From assembly GCA_916613615.1 (NCBI GenBank), contig OU744731.1, forward strand, positions 58,162,289-58,226,288: a stretch of 64,000 nucleotides of DNA, read 5' to 3'. This document shows, one piece after another, positions 1 to 10,379 of this stretch. The notes beneath the pieces were generated by a model that was given only the letters and a program-made list of their open reading frames with translations, was not told the origin of the DNA and did not search any database. The DNA comes from Steromphala cineraria. Lineage: Eukaryota; Mollusca; Gastropoda; Trochida; Trochidae. The position numbers and the translations under genes are program-made. Position 1 is the stretch's first letter; every line of letters starts with the position of its first letter.

Positions 1-638
1 TAGTGTGTTAATCTTAGCACAAAACTACATTGCAAGAACTTGTCCTAACCAAACCTAGAGAAAGTCGTGCACAAATGGAATAGCAGGATCGCCACATTCT
101 GACTATTAGGGGATGCAGTTAATCATTTGTTGGAAGTCTTAGTGGTGCACAAACCGTTTACGTTTACTATCATTCACTCCCCAGTCAAATAGCTCAATAA
201 CAGTTTATCCTCTGTACCGTTTGTCCCAAATTATTATGGTAGTTTTGTCTCTATTCAAAGTTTTCTCTTACTAATCCAAACACTGAAACGCCACTCAGTC
301 GAATAACATGACAGATAATTAATTTGTTAACGGAAGGTTTTTCAATTAACGCTTTCATGTTCCTTTTCACAGTTCTTTAATTTAGAAATTAATTTGATGA
401 ATATATTTGGCTACAATCACAACAACAAACGTAATTAATATCAGTTGATGTAAATTACATGTCATTAGGAAAGCAATGTATTAACTCATCGACCAACTTA
501 TAAGTAAGAATTTAAGTGTTTGTCTCAGTAACAAAGAGTAACAAACTTATTCCTTAATTCGCAACGATTGGTTCTGAAATAAATTGATTTAAATTAATTT
601 GCAACTGAGTGATATAACAACATTTCCTATCACTTATT
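1..638. other. AT-rich non-coding stretch
   Basis: No convincing coding region, RNA gene or repeat was seen. The sequence is AT-rich with stops in all frames. Confidence 0.5.
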
Positions 639-1345
639 ATGCCCCCGACTTACAGCGTAAGCGGGGGTATATAGCGCTCATTCTGTCTGTCCGTCTGTCC
701 GTCCGTCTGTCAGTCTGTCCGTCCGTCACACAAGTTTGTCCGGAACTCTCCCAAACTATTCATGCTAGCTTCACCAAACTTCATACACTTATCAACCATG
801 CATGATCGCTAGATGTGACTTATGAAAATTAAACCAACAAATTATTTTTATTGTTTGCAGTTTCCATGGATAAATGACTAAAAAGTGATTCTATGATAAA
901 TTACTTTGTCCCGAACATATTTCCGGAAATATACATCTCAGCTTCACAAAATTTGCTACAAATGTAAATCTTGGTTGCTGGATATGCCTTGTGAGAGTTA
1001 AACGATATATGGATTTTCTTTTCTGTGGTATCTTTGGAAAACTTACAAAGTGACTCAACAAAAATAATTTTGTCCTCAGTACATCTCGTAGAATATTCAT
1101 GATAACTACCTCGAATTTGAAACAAAGATCAACCATTATCCTTAGATGTACCCTTTTAATTGTAAAACCTATTAATGAATTTGGTATTGGGGTTTCTGTG
1201 GAAAGCATACTTACACAATGAGTTACTGTATACTTAATTATCATACAACTTTAACCAATATTAATCAGTTTTACTATTTGAATTTTTTTAACAAAGTGGG
1301 GAGCGGGGGTATGTGAGCTTTGCTCGCTTCTTTACTTGTTTTTTA
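639..1345. repeat. Dispersed non-autonomous repeat with GGGGGTAT ends
   Basis: The left end has a short hairpin (CCCCCG..CGGGGG) followed by GGGGGTATATAGCGC and a (GTCY)n run at about 681-727. The right end repeats GCGGGGGTATG followed by TTTGCTCGCTTC. The interior has no credible protein; the open frames at 891-1244 on the minus strand are chance. Its layout matches common mollusc dispersed repeats that I know only by their general appearance, so the family is not named. Borders are approximate. Confidence 0.45.
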
Positions 1346-2005
1346 AAAAGAGACATCAGGACAGATGGCTTAGCTTAATTACAGAAAGTTGAAAATCCCA
1401 AAAAGCAAAACTTCATGTACATTTCATGACTGTTATCAAGTTCTTCTCCAGAAACACATTTTTAAGTTGCTTTTCCATGAAAACCGAAAAAAAAGTCTTG
1501 AAAGTTGAATACCCCAATAGGCACTACTACATGCGATGATTATCCAATATTCCAAGTTGTAACGGTTTCCATGTTCTGCTATTTCGAAACACAATTTTCC
1601 GCGAACAATGTTGGAGAAGAGATTAGAGGTGAGTATATTAAAGCTGACAAAATGAGAACAGCCTGTAAAGGTCTTTGTTTTTACTGGTTCTTTTTCAATC
1701 TGCTAATTTGATCCTTGTCTTTATTATCGTGCTACAAATGGAAGTACGATGACAGTTATTTACTTCTAGAAACTAGCCTATTTAACGATTGCATTGATTT
1801 GAAAGTTTTGTTTCTGAATTAAGTGTTTTTGGCATAGAAACCTATGCACGAATAGTGGCAAAATTAAAACAATCTTATCTCAACCGGAAATAGAGGCAGA
1901 TTGTTTTCAGAAAATGACATGGTTAAGCATAATGGCATACTTTATTAAACTTGAATTAGTACAGCTGTCCCTTGAGTATATCCCTTAAGCTACGTAGTCA
2001 AGGAA
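1346..2005. other. Non-coding; one weak exon-like frame
   Basis: An open frame at 1505-1711 (+) contains a GTGAGT at about 1628 that could be a splice donor. No homology was recognised, so I do not call a gene here. The rest shows nothing. Confidence 0.3.
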
Positions 2006-2870
2006 ATTAAGAATCAAAGATATATTTTTAGAAAAAAGGCTCCCCATTGGAACAACGATCACATGTTAATGATTTTATAAAAAGATAACGTACGCGTTTT
2101 GATACAGGAATCATGATTAATGATTTCAATTTGAAACCGCATAACAACATCAAAGGATAAACTTCCTCGAAGTTCCAAGAGATTATGATCAGCTTGAGGC
2201 ATGTGCGTCAGAGGCATTACCTTTGATCAGATAACATCAGGTTACCGTGACCTGCGTTTGTTTGCACATATACACGACGATATGTCAATGAGTTTAGACG
2301 CATCAGCCAAATATACCTTTTTTTATCTGCATAATTAAATTGCGAAATATCTATCAATCCACTGAGACTTCTTACAAGTAATCGATATCTTACTTATCTG
2401 ACAGATTGATAGTGAGTATGCAGGATTGCGATCGGTTAAAACAGGCATTGTAATTTTAAGCAATGCAATTCCCCGCATAAAGGAATATTTTTCCTGCAGT
2501 TGTTTCTGTTCTTTGTTATTGATGAGCTCAATTCTCAGAAAGGCTTATGATATCCAGATAAAACAGATAAATTGTATGCACTCTTGTATATTGAAAATAA
2601 TAAATAGCCATTTTGGCTTTCCCTTTAAGGTGGCAAACATTAATAACGATTGACCCCATTTTGAGATTTTGACATGAAGATCGATTATATCAATCCATAT
2701 TTTAATATTACTCGGTCAATTGGTTAACTTTAATTCAAGTTTAACTAAACCGGTTTATCAAGAACCATTAATATCTTTGATTGTATTTATACCAAGGATA
2801 TGAAGATTTTGTATTAATTCGAAAACAAATATAAGTTAAAGTCGATTGTTTCTATACATTACTACAGGTG
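2006..2870 (+). repeat. Diverged third copy of the 2-kb duplicated segment
   Basis: Blocks align in order and orientation with 7,640-9,731 and 45,957-48,197. Examples are CATAACAACATCAAAGGA near 2,140, CAGATAACATCAGGTTACCG near 2,230, GAGACTTCTTAC near 2,363, and ATTACTCGGTCAATTGGT near 2,707. It is much more diverged than the other two copies are from each other, so it is an older duplicate. No coding sequence was seen. Confidence 0.5.
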
Positions 2871-3068
2871 TTCATTTCCTAAATATATGGGCGTTTCTTT
2901 CACGAAACAATGCATGATGTCTCTATATGTGCTTTCACTTTTGAAAAGTTCTTGAAACCTGCAAACAATTTCGAAATAATATATAAAACATGATAGCAAT
3001 AAACATGACCATTGATATGAAAGCCTTCGTCATATCCCAGCCCCTTTTCGCTTTCGTTTGACATTCAA

Positions 3069-3367
3069 AATAGTACGTCTTTGATTAAACGTCATTATTT
3101 TTACTTACCGTAGACAAGTGACCTTAGCTTGTTAGCCATATAACATGTAATCGACTCATTCCCACAGATGTAATGAAACATCATTACCCAGAACAATCGG
3201 AGTTATCTGCCCGTCACTAGTCCACTAGGGGGCGTGACCTGTCATCCAACTAGATTCATTCACATTACCTAGGAGTCCCAAATTAACGACGGATGCGTAA
3301 GAGGGGAGGCGGGCGGGAGTGACGACGGTAAGTAAAAATAATGACGTTTAATCAAAAATGTACTATT
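3069..3367. repeat. Inverted repeat pair at the DIRS 3' end
   Basis: Arms at 3,069-3,111 and 3,325-3,367 are reverse complements over 43 bp with about two mismatches, separated by 213 bp. A direct repeat, ACAAGTGACCTTAGC, occurs just after each arm at about 3,114 and 3,390. DIRS elements carry inverted termini plus an internal complementary region that templates circle formation; this arrangement may be that pair. Confidence 0.5.
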
Positions 3368-3625
3368 ATTTAGTTACTAACCTCCGACAAGTGACCTTAG
3401 CCTGATACGACTGTAGGTGGTGGACCGGATTCGTCGCGTTCAGCGATAACTCCCAAGATTGATCTGAGGATCGGCGACCTAGCGAGCGACCGTTCTAATC
3501 GGCGTATTGTCTGACCTCTCAAGGTCGACGACCCGTAGTTAAAACACCACAAAACACTGTAAACCGTTAATTGATAACTTTTATTGACATGAGTTGGGAT
3601 GTCCGCCTCCACGAGTGGGGCGTCA

Positions 3626-4468
3626 TCAACATGGTGGGTTGCGCCCCCTGCTAGGAGGAGCACCCGTGGTCCGCTGCTGAGCAAACACCTGCGCCCATAG
3701 ACGGGCTACGCCCTCCAAGTCCTCCGTGGAGACATCGCGCAGGTAGTGGTTGGCGAACACCAAGCCCGACTTCCAGAAGCAGCCAGCCATGATGTCCGCC
3801 ATTGACAAATTGCTATGAAGGGCCATCGTCGCCGAGATGGCCCGAATTTCATGCGGATTGATCCGCGCCGGTGCCGGTAATCCTGCCGCCTTGTAGGCGT
3901 CTATTACCGCCGACCTGAGGTAGACCCCCAACTGCCTCTTGTCAATCTCCTTCGAACTCGTTTGGGAATGGGGCAGAAAGAGTCTGCGCCTCCCTTGCCT
4001 CAATGTCCGCGTCTTCTCCACGTAGATGCGTAGAGCGCGCACTGGACAGAGGAGACGTTCCTGCTCGTCCGTCGGCTCGATGGACGGGGAGATTGATGGC
4101 AGTGTGAAGGTCCTCCCGCGTTCGTCAGCGCCTTGGTTCTTGCACAGGAAGTCTGGCGCCAGCCCCAAGGTCGCTGACCCTCCATCTCTCACCTCAAACC
4201 TGAGCAAATCAGCTTGCAACGCGTGCAGTTCTGATACCCTGGCCGCTGACCCCATTGCAACCAAAAAGCAAGTCTTGATGGTGAGACGCAGCAGCGTCGT
4301 GTCCGTCAGCGGCTCATAGTGCTCAGATTTGAGGTGATTTACCACTATCGCCAGATCCCACTCTGGTGGTCTTAGCTTGTGGCGGCCATCCACGTTCCTG
4401 TATGTCCTAATGAGTTCCTTTAGAATGGAAATGTCCAGACCGGGGTCCTTCTTCCGAAGGACGGACAT
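3626..4468 (-). CDS. DIRS tyrosine recombinase (catalytic domain)
   Basis: This 280-residue frame is the C-terminal catalytic part of a phage-integrase-type tyrosine recombinase, which would cut and rejoin DNA through a covalent phosphotyrosine. The catalytic set is visible: Arg77 in ARVSEL, His206 and Arg209 in NPHEIR, and nucleophile Tyr242 in ANHYLRD. The N-terminal core-binding portion (STRKLYDFQWASF onwards) lies at the end of the preceding RNase H frame. A run of G near 4,506-4,511 is the likely frame-break site, or the two frames overlap as in many DIRS elements. The first Met here is therefore probably not the real start. The catalytic half looks undamaged, in contrast to the deleted RT. 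Confidence 0.8.
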   Translation of the reverse strand: MSVLRKKDPGLDISILKELIRTYRNVDGRHKLRPPEWDLAIVVNHLKSEHYEPLTDTTLLRLTIKTCFLVAMGSAARVSELHALQADLLRFEVRDGGSATLGLAPDFLCKNQGADERGRTFTLPSISPSIEPTDEQERLLCPVRALRIYVEKTRTLRQGRRRLFLPHSQTSSKEIDKRQLGVYLRSAVIDAYKAAGLPAPARINPHEIRAISATMALHSNLSMADIMAGCFWKSGLVFANHYLRDVSTEDLEGVARLWAQVFAQQRTTGAPPSRGRNPPC

Positions 4469-5720
4469 TATGGCTGCGAGGTTCGTGTTGATGGAGGAGG
4501 CTTTGAGCCCCCCTCGCTGTGCGCAGGTGGACCAGGTACTCAGCGACCTGAGGTACCGTCACTGCCTGCACATCAAATCCTTTCCCCTCGCAAAATGCCA
4601 TAAAGGAAGCCCATTGGAAATCATACAGCTTGCGCGTGGATGACCGCTGTGAGGTTGCCACTGTGTTGGCTACCTGTGTCAGGATGGCAGCGGGGGGAAA
4701 AGCGTAAGCGTCCATCCCCTCCCACCCTAACGAGAGAGCGTCTAATCCCCATGCAAGGGGGTCGGGTACCAGCGACACGTATATCGGCAACTGGTGATTG
4801 AGCCGTGTCGCAAAGAGGTCGACATGCGGCCTCCCGAACTGGAGACAAATCGCCTCGAACACTCGAGGGTGCAACATCCACTCCGTGGATGGAGGTTTGT
4901 CCGGGCGAGAGAGAGCGTCTGCTAGGACGTTCTTTGCTCCCGGGATGTGCACCGCTCTGATTGAGATATTGAGGTTGTCCACCAGGCGAAATAGCTCTAT
5001 CACCAGTTGTAACAGCGATCCCGCCTTGGTCGATCCCTGCTTGTTGATCGACCAGGCCGCTGTGGAGCTGTCCGTGTGCACGCACAGCCCATGATCCTTC
5101 AGCTGGTTTGACCAGTGATTGATCGCCAGACGTATGGCGTCTAGCTCCAACAGGTTGACGTGACGTCTCCCCTGTGTCGGAGACCACACGCCCGCCGTTT
5201 GGTCTGTCCCCAGATGAGCGCCCCAACCTTGTGTGGAGGCGTCCATGTACAGTTGGCTCCTGGCGGGGGGTTGCCGGAGGGGTACTCCCGCCAGAACATT
5301 GTTTTCGTCCTGCCACCATTCGAGGTGGTGTATGAGGTCCTGTGGCATCCTGATGAGATGGCCGCAGGACTCCTCTCGAACATGCTTGTTTAGTACGATC
5401 TGAAGAGGTCTGAGATGGAGTCTCCCCCTCTTCGTATAGTCTTGAGCTGAGGTCAAGAACCCTAGGAGACGTTGCCACTGTCTGAGCGTGAGAGGCTCGC
5501 GACACGCCTGCGCTAGGAGTTCCTTGTAGCGCCCCATCCGCTCTTCCGTGACAAAGCCTTTGTCCTGGGTCGTGTCCAGCAAGACGCCTAGGAAGACGAG
5601 TGACGTCGTCGGTACTAGGTCCGATTTGTCCAGGTTGACTAGCCAACCCAGGCGTCTGAACAGAGCAGGGGCGGGTGTGAACGGGTATACGAAACCCGCG
5701 CTCCAGGATCTGAGAGACAT
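4407..5720 (-). pseudogene. DIRS reverse transcriptase remnant with RNase H
   Basis: The 437-residue frame starts in the late RT region (LGWLVNLDKSDLVP then FLGVLLDT). It continues into RNase H with acidic motifs LYMDASTQGWG, LLELDAIRLAI and HTDSSTAAWSI, then HIPGAKNVLADALSR. After this comes the DIRS-typical segment HVDLFATRLNHQLP and AYAFPPAAIL, and finally the N-terminal part of the recombinase. The upstream RT start (WRQLELDEYVSQILERGF) is in another frame near 5,700-5,765 and passes directly into the post-catalytic region. The RT fingers and palm, including the Asp-Asp motif, are therefore deleted. Reverse transcriptase activity is not possible; RNase H residues appear present. Confidence 0.8.
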
Positions 5721-5852
5721 ACTCGTCCAGTTCCAACTGTCTCCAGTTGGCCACGAAGCTGGAAAGACGGCCTCTCACTGGCCCATCCTTGTCCGACACT
5801 ACTGCTGGCGGCAGGCGCGGAGACTCCCAGAAGTTATCGCTTCTTGGGAGTG

Positions 5853-6263
5853 TCACCAAACGCGCGACCTTTGCCACGCTGCTTCTTGGGGGTCCTTTTG
5901 GGAGAGGGGCCGGCGTTGAAGTCGTAGCGACTCTTGCCTGGCCGGCCCCCATCCCGAAAGGAAACTCTGCCAGTTCTCAAAACCTGTAGGAGATTGGGGT
6001 GGGTTCCCCTTACGCTTCTTCGGCGTTGTTACCCTGGAGGAGACCCTGCCTCCTCCCGCTGCCAGGCGGTTGGTCAGCTCTTGCTGTTGGGTCTCCTGCC
6101 GATGTCGCAACGCCTCCGCCACTTGCCCGTCGAAAAGCGTCGCTGACGCTGCTGGGGGGTTCCTGAGGCGGGTACGCATCTCCGCCGGGAGGTTAGTTCT
6201 TGCCAGGTACCCGTCCCGCCTCAGGTTAGTGACTCCCGCCGAGATGCGAGAGGCACTCAGCAT
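5853..6263 (-). pseudogene. DIRS gag C-terminal part and RT lead-in
   Basis: A 136-residue frame overlaps the end of the upstream gag frame by a few bases. It includes SRISAGVTNLRRD, an Arg-rich stretch (EMRTRLRNPPAASATLF) and a basic Pro-rich tail. It reads like the second half of a DIRS gag separated by a frameshift at about 6,260. The tail runs toward the RT lead-in found in an overlapping frame up to 5,952. It has no recognisable enzyme motif. Confidence 0.55.
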
Positions 6264-6970
6264 GATCTGTGCGACACAACTGTCACGCGCCGAGTCGACC
6301 TGGTGGTGGGTGCCACAGGAGGTGTCAAGGGAACCTCCGTCCTGCCCTTGTCCATGTCCTGAGTTCCGACGAACTCCTTCAGCATCGACCTGACGGACGA
6401 GAGGACGTCGGCCTTGAAGGCCTGCTGATCGAAGGTTGGAGGGGTGGGCGTCCTTGAGCGCTTCTTGGGCTTTTTGGCCTTCTTGCGGCGACCCCCGCGC
6501 CGTGGGGAGTCGGCCGGCAAGTGTGTGCGCCCCTCGGGGGACGAACCCCGAGGTGGGGAGATGTCAGACAAGCGCCCCATCGGCATAGGGTCTCGTAAGG
6601 ACCTGTCCGAGCGCAAGGACCCCACGTCCGACACCAGAGAGGAGGGTTCGTCGAACTTCCCAGCGTCCTCGGAAATGATAAGGTCCGTGCGCTCTGGTGA
6701 CGCCCCAGCCGCGCCTGTGATGGAGGTCGAGCCTTGGTTGGGTTTCCTGCCCCTGCGCTGTTGGAGCTCACTTTTCCTGATGGCTGCGCGATAGCGCTTG
6801 TGTTGCTCCTTGGTGAGTCCCTCGCACTCGACGCAACAATTCTCCTCCGGGCATGTGTTCCTGCACAGGCGGCAGACCACGTGGGGGTCATAGCTCGCCG
6901 ATTTGCGAGATCCGCACCGCCCGCAGAAGCCCGCGTACGGAGACGCCGAGTCGCAGGGGACCAAGGCCAT
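6257..6970 (-). CDS. DIRS gag-like protein, N-terminal part
   Basis: This 237-residue frame begins with a Cys-rich module at about residues 16-50 (FCGRCGSRKSAS, VVCRLCRNTCPEENCCVEC), which looks like a zinc-binding knuckle. A basic region follows (YRAAIRKSELQQRRGRK), then a low-complexity Ser/Pro/Arg middle and a Lys/Arg-rich patch near residues 160-172. Such proteins are presumed to bind element RNA. It is first in the element, and its 3' end meets the next frame at a likely frameshift. No enzyme domain is present. Confidence 0.6.
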   Translation of the reverse strand: MALVPCDSASPYAGFCGRCGSRKSASYDPHVVCRLCRNTCPEENCCVECEGLTKEQHKRYRAAIRKSELQQRRGRKPNQGSTSITGAAGASPERTDLIISEDAGKFDEPSSLVSDVGSLRSDRSLRDPMPMGRLSDISPPRGSSPEGRTHLPADSPRRGGRRKKAKKPKKRSRTPTPPTFDQQAFKADVLSSVRSMLKEFVGTQDMDKGRTEVPLTPPVAPTTRSTRRVTVVSHRSC

Positions 6971-6974
6971 CCAG

Positions 6975-7390
6975 GAGTGAGACAGCCTGAAGCTGGTAAA
7001 AGGTCAAGAGAACAAGGAGAGAGCGCCTGGCGCGCCTCGATCCCGACCGCTATTTCCGTGGACACGGAGAGAACGCCTGGACGCCTCGATCCGGTCCGAG
7101 TCCAAGTGAGAGAAGAGAACGCTAGGTGCGTCCCGTCTCTAATCCAAACAGTGCGTGAGCGCACTGATCAATCGGCCTGTCCAAGCGCAAGCGCACGAGT
7201 CCGCTTGCTTCCTGTGTCCCGAGCGTCAAGCGCTACCCGGCGGCACGTGTCAGTCGTCTCTCTACTCAGGCGCTACCCATGGCGGGAAGCTCCCCTGAGT
7301 TAAGAGCGAGAGGCACGCAAGCGAGGCAGCACCCAAGCGCTCAAGCGCCCAAGCGCACAAGCGCACAAGCGCACGTGGTTAGGGGGGCAA
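6975..7390. repeat. DIRS leader with CAAGCGC tandem repeats
   Basis: GC-rich sequence upstream of gag. Units around CAAGCGCAC repeat at 7,337-7,376, with scattered relatives upstream (CGCCTGG..CGCCTCGATC twice at about 7,028 and 7,074). It is probably the 5' untranslated region and promoter of the element. Base composition drops sharply to AT-rich after about 7,390. Confidence 0.45.
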
Positions 7391-7639
7391 ACGGAAGACT
7401 TCTACAAAAGCGGCATCAAAAGTCTTAAAGAGAAATGGAATAAGTGTATTGAGGTGAAGGGTAACTATATTGAAAAATAAAAGGAAAAAATTGACTACGC
7501 GAGTTGGTTTTATATTGAAGTTGCAACACTTATTGAACGCCCCTCGTAGATATATTCTTCGCCTTATCTGTCTAAACTATCAGTCTGTCACATTCGTATT
7601 CATTTCGTGCTATAAGCACAACTCCAAAATAATAAGGAC

Positions 7640-9731
7640 GATATGAATCGAATGACTAAACAAACGGATATGATTTATGTATAAATATTGTTTAAATGTA
7701 CAGTTTATTATTCAAAACGACATAATTCACATTAGAAAATTGTTATCCGGAAAAGGCGTGTTGCTTGTGAGACTTCATGTCAATCTATGCACTGAACTAT
7801 ATGTCGATAGACGAGTATGTGTAACAATTCGTTCTTACAGACAACTAATATGTGGATGCCATGATATCATTAAACTTTTAATCCACAATCACAAAATTCT
7901 TGTTACCAACGGATTGTTCAGCAGATGTCTGAGAAGGCTTACATTGAGACAAATCTATCAACCCTCCAATGATTGATTTGGTGTCATCCCCTTCGTCTGT
8001 TCGGTTTATTCTTGAGACAAAAAAATGATAAAACTAATTTGCTAAACGACAGCTCTAGCAAAGATTAATCACTGACATTAATTTATAAGATATTCAAAAA
8101 TCTTGAATCGGCTGATACCTCTTTGTTTTGTGCAGTGGTGTCATTACCTAACTCCTACGTGCATCAACGTACAGTATAATCAGAGCTTAAATACATGTTA
8201 GTTTTGGTTATTTAAAAAAAGTGGTTTTATGTGAAAGAGACAAAGTGCATATGTACGTGTCTTGATGAAAGAAACTGATGATGATTGATGATATGAGCTT
8301 CTTATGACATTACAACATCAAAGGAAAGTTTACATGATGTTTTTGTAGTTCTAGACTGATCTTGTCAAGAACTATTTACCCTTATATTAGGCTGCAAGCA
8401 TGTCTGTCAGGGGCATTAAATCAGATAACATCGGGTTACCGTGCCCTGTATATAATTGCACATGCAAAGGGGTCCGTTGTTACACATATAGACAACGCAT
8501 TAGATTAGATTAGAGAATATCAATCAGTGCCTTAATAGCTTAATTGGGTAACATCAATTCATACAGCAAGACTTGTTCCACGCAATTAGATTTAGATTCC
8601 ACGCAATTAGATAGTTGCACATGCGTCTATAGAAGCACTTAAAGGGAAGCATAACAAGGCATAACATTTCAAGAGATAAGTACATATCTTTCAGAAAAAC
8701 TCTTTTTGGCGCCTACATTTCAAACTAGATTGTGCAATGTGCAGTATCAAATAGTACACTAAGACTTCTTTCCGGCAATCGTTAACTAAAGTTAAGGAGA
8801 TAATAGACTTAAGTGACATAATAATAGTGTTTCTACAAGATAATCACATAGAAACACATCGCATTAAAATTTACTCTGTTCTTTGTTAACGCTTAACCCA
8901 ATCTTAAGGGTGTCGTACCTGGAAAGCAACATTTGTTATTATAGTAAAAACCCTTTGAAGTTTCACCGAAGGTTGTTTTAATGGATTAAAACGTTGGGTT
9001 TTACAGAAATGTGAACTACCTAACGAAATCGGCTTAAGATAGGCAAAATGCAATTATACTAAAATAGAAATCATTATTTCATACAATCACTACGCATTGA
9101 AATATTAATAAGCTTCTTCTGTCGTCTCTTTGAAGTGATAGAAAAAATTAAAATTTCGACTCCATTTTGCGATTTTACAATGATCTCCATCTTCTTCTTG
9201 AAATATTACTTGGTTAATTGGTAAACTTTATTAGACGTTTCATGAACTCGGTTAACTCTTCTATTGTCTTCTTAGGTTCACACAGGATATGAAGTAGGAT
9301 ATTACGTCTTTAACCAAAATAATTATATGCGAGTGCTTCAATACAAACTAAAGATGTTATTATCCTAAATCTTGTGAATATTGTCGTGGTTACGACGCTT
9401 CTCAAGATTTTCTTCAGAGATCAACTAAGAATTTGTTAAGCCAAAACAGATTCTTTTTCTAAATACTCTATACAACATAAACATTGGTTGTATGTTTTCG
9501 AAGATATAGATTTGAAATTTTAAAGCACAAACTTGCATGAGCGTGATGAATCCCTTTTCAAAGCCAAATCATTCATTTTGCAATGTTACAATCATTACCA
9601 TGATTATATTTTTAATTCTGTCACAAATATTAGAATTTTCCAAACACGTCCATCCTAAAAAAACTTCCACCAAAGTAAAAGATCGCATCAGAAAACAGAG
9701 TTGACAAAGGATTGAGTGTACACGTGCTTGT
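7640..9731 (+). repeat. Segmental duplication A, copy 1
   Basis: Nearly collinear with 45,957-48,197 in the same orientation, with small indels, and distantly with 2,006-2,870. Homology stops at CACGTGCTTGT (9,721-9,731), exactly where the CR1-like element begins. No protein-coding frame is conserved between copies, so this is non-coding, possibly promoter-proximal, DNA. Confidence 0.8.
8904..9037. mobile_element. 126-bp insertion flanked by TTAA in copy 1 only
   Basis: Copy 1 has 126 bp (8,908-9,033) between two CTTAAG sites, where copy 2 has a single uninterrupted CTTAAGATAGG. A TTAA target duplication is the piggyBac signature, but the ends (GGGTGTCG.. and ..AATCGGC) are not clearly inverted. 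A deletion between the two short repeats in copy 2 is equally possible. Confidence 0.35.
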
Positions 9732-9953
9732 TAGCGCCCCATGGTGGCGAGCAGGCAGCACGCGCGTGCATGAGCTCCGGCTTTTGAATAGTCTAAACGT
9801 ATTGATAAAGAAGATTGTAGCGTCTGTAGTTCATACTGAAGACAAATAAAAGAACATAGGATGCGATGCTGCAACGCACATACGCCGTATTGGCTGTTTT
9901 TTTTATCCACAATCATCACCTTCATGTCCCGGCGTGTGAGTAAGTGTGTAGCC

Positions 9954-10136
9954 ATGAGAGTCGCCACGCTGCACGTGCCGCGAGGTGCAACAAGCAAGAC
10001 GGTGAGAGTGTGCATGCTTTTTTCTGTAACCTTTTTACTACTACTATCAAATGATATTGAAAGTAACCCCGGCCCACGAACAAAACAAAGTACACTCGTT
10101 GAACTTGAACCTTCCATTCGGGACGTGTATGCTTAA
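9954..10136 (+). CDS. CR1-like ORF1 leader with 2A ribosome-skipping motif
   Basis: The frame is open from 9,861; I favour the Met at 9,954 because it gives a signal-like start: short basic N-terminus, then hydrophobic VCMLFSVTFLLLLS, then DIESNPGP at 10,053-10,076. D-x-E-x-NPG|P is the 2A consensus, where the ribosome skips the Gly-Pro bond. 2A-like sequences at ORF N-termini are known from CR1-clade and other non-LTR elements of marine invertebrates, and some have been shown to double as signal peptides. The frame ends at 10,136, and the coiled coil that should follow is broken by indels. Skipping activity is inferred from the motif only. Confidence 0.7.
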   Translation: MRVATLHVPRGATSKTVRVCMLFSVTFLLLLSNDIESNPGPRTKQSTLVELEPSIRDVYA

Positions 10137-10379
10137 ATTATGAACATGAAAAAAGAAGCTACCGAAAATTTCAATGAAATATCAAATAAAATTTCGACTG
10201 TCAACAAGACCTACAAACATTAGTTTCAGAAAATGCAAGTCTAAAGAAAGAAGTCGTTTGTCTCAACAAAAGATAAACTTTCTTGAAATAAGTCAAAAAA
10301 AGAACTATTTAATGTTTTTAATATTGATGAATCATCAAATGAAAGTCCCAACGAAACTGAAAACAAGATACTCAACGTT
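10137..10379 (+). pseudogene. Frame-broken coiled-coil part of CR1-like ORF1
   Basis: Fragments in different frames read as heptad-like sequence (ENFNEISNKISTVNK, then SENASLKKEVVCLNK), typical of the coiled coil in ORF1 proteins. At least two small indels separate it from the 2A leader and from the downstream domain. Confidence 0.5.

Larger units (their letters stand above)
3069..7390 (-). mobile_element. DIRS-type tyrosine-recombinase retrotransposon, internally deleted
   Basis: In minus-strand order the element has a repeat-rich leader, a gag-like ORF with Cys motifs, the tail of a reverse transcriptase joined to RNase H, and a tyrosine recombinase. This is the DIRS order. DIRS elements replicate through RNA but are thought to integrate as circles using the recombinase, so no target duplication is expected. 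The block is clearly GC-rich against AT-rich flanks. Most of the RT catalytic core is missing and there is a frame break between RNase H and recombinase, so it is not autonomous. A 43-bp inverted pair at 3,069-3,367 probably marks the 3' terminus; I could not find a convincing 5' terminal repeat, so the right border is approximate. Confidence 0.85.

Noticed and set aside
891..1244. 117-codon minus-strand frame
   Set aside because: It lies inside a dispersed repeat, has no recognisable domain, and composition suggests chance.
4026..7303. Several long plus-strand frames inside the DIRS element
   Set aside because: They are shadows of the minus-strand gag, RNase H and recombinase frames in GC-rich DNA.
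10053..10076. 2A motif as a sign of an endogenous picornavirus-like sequence
   Set aside because: The following frames are a non-LTR ORF1 domain and an APE endonuclease, with no helicase, capsid or viral polymerase motifs.
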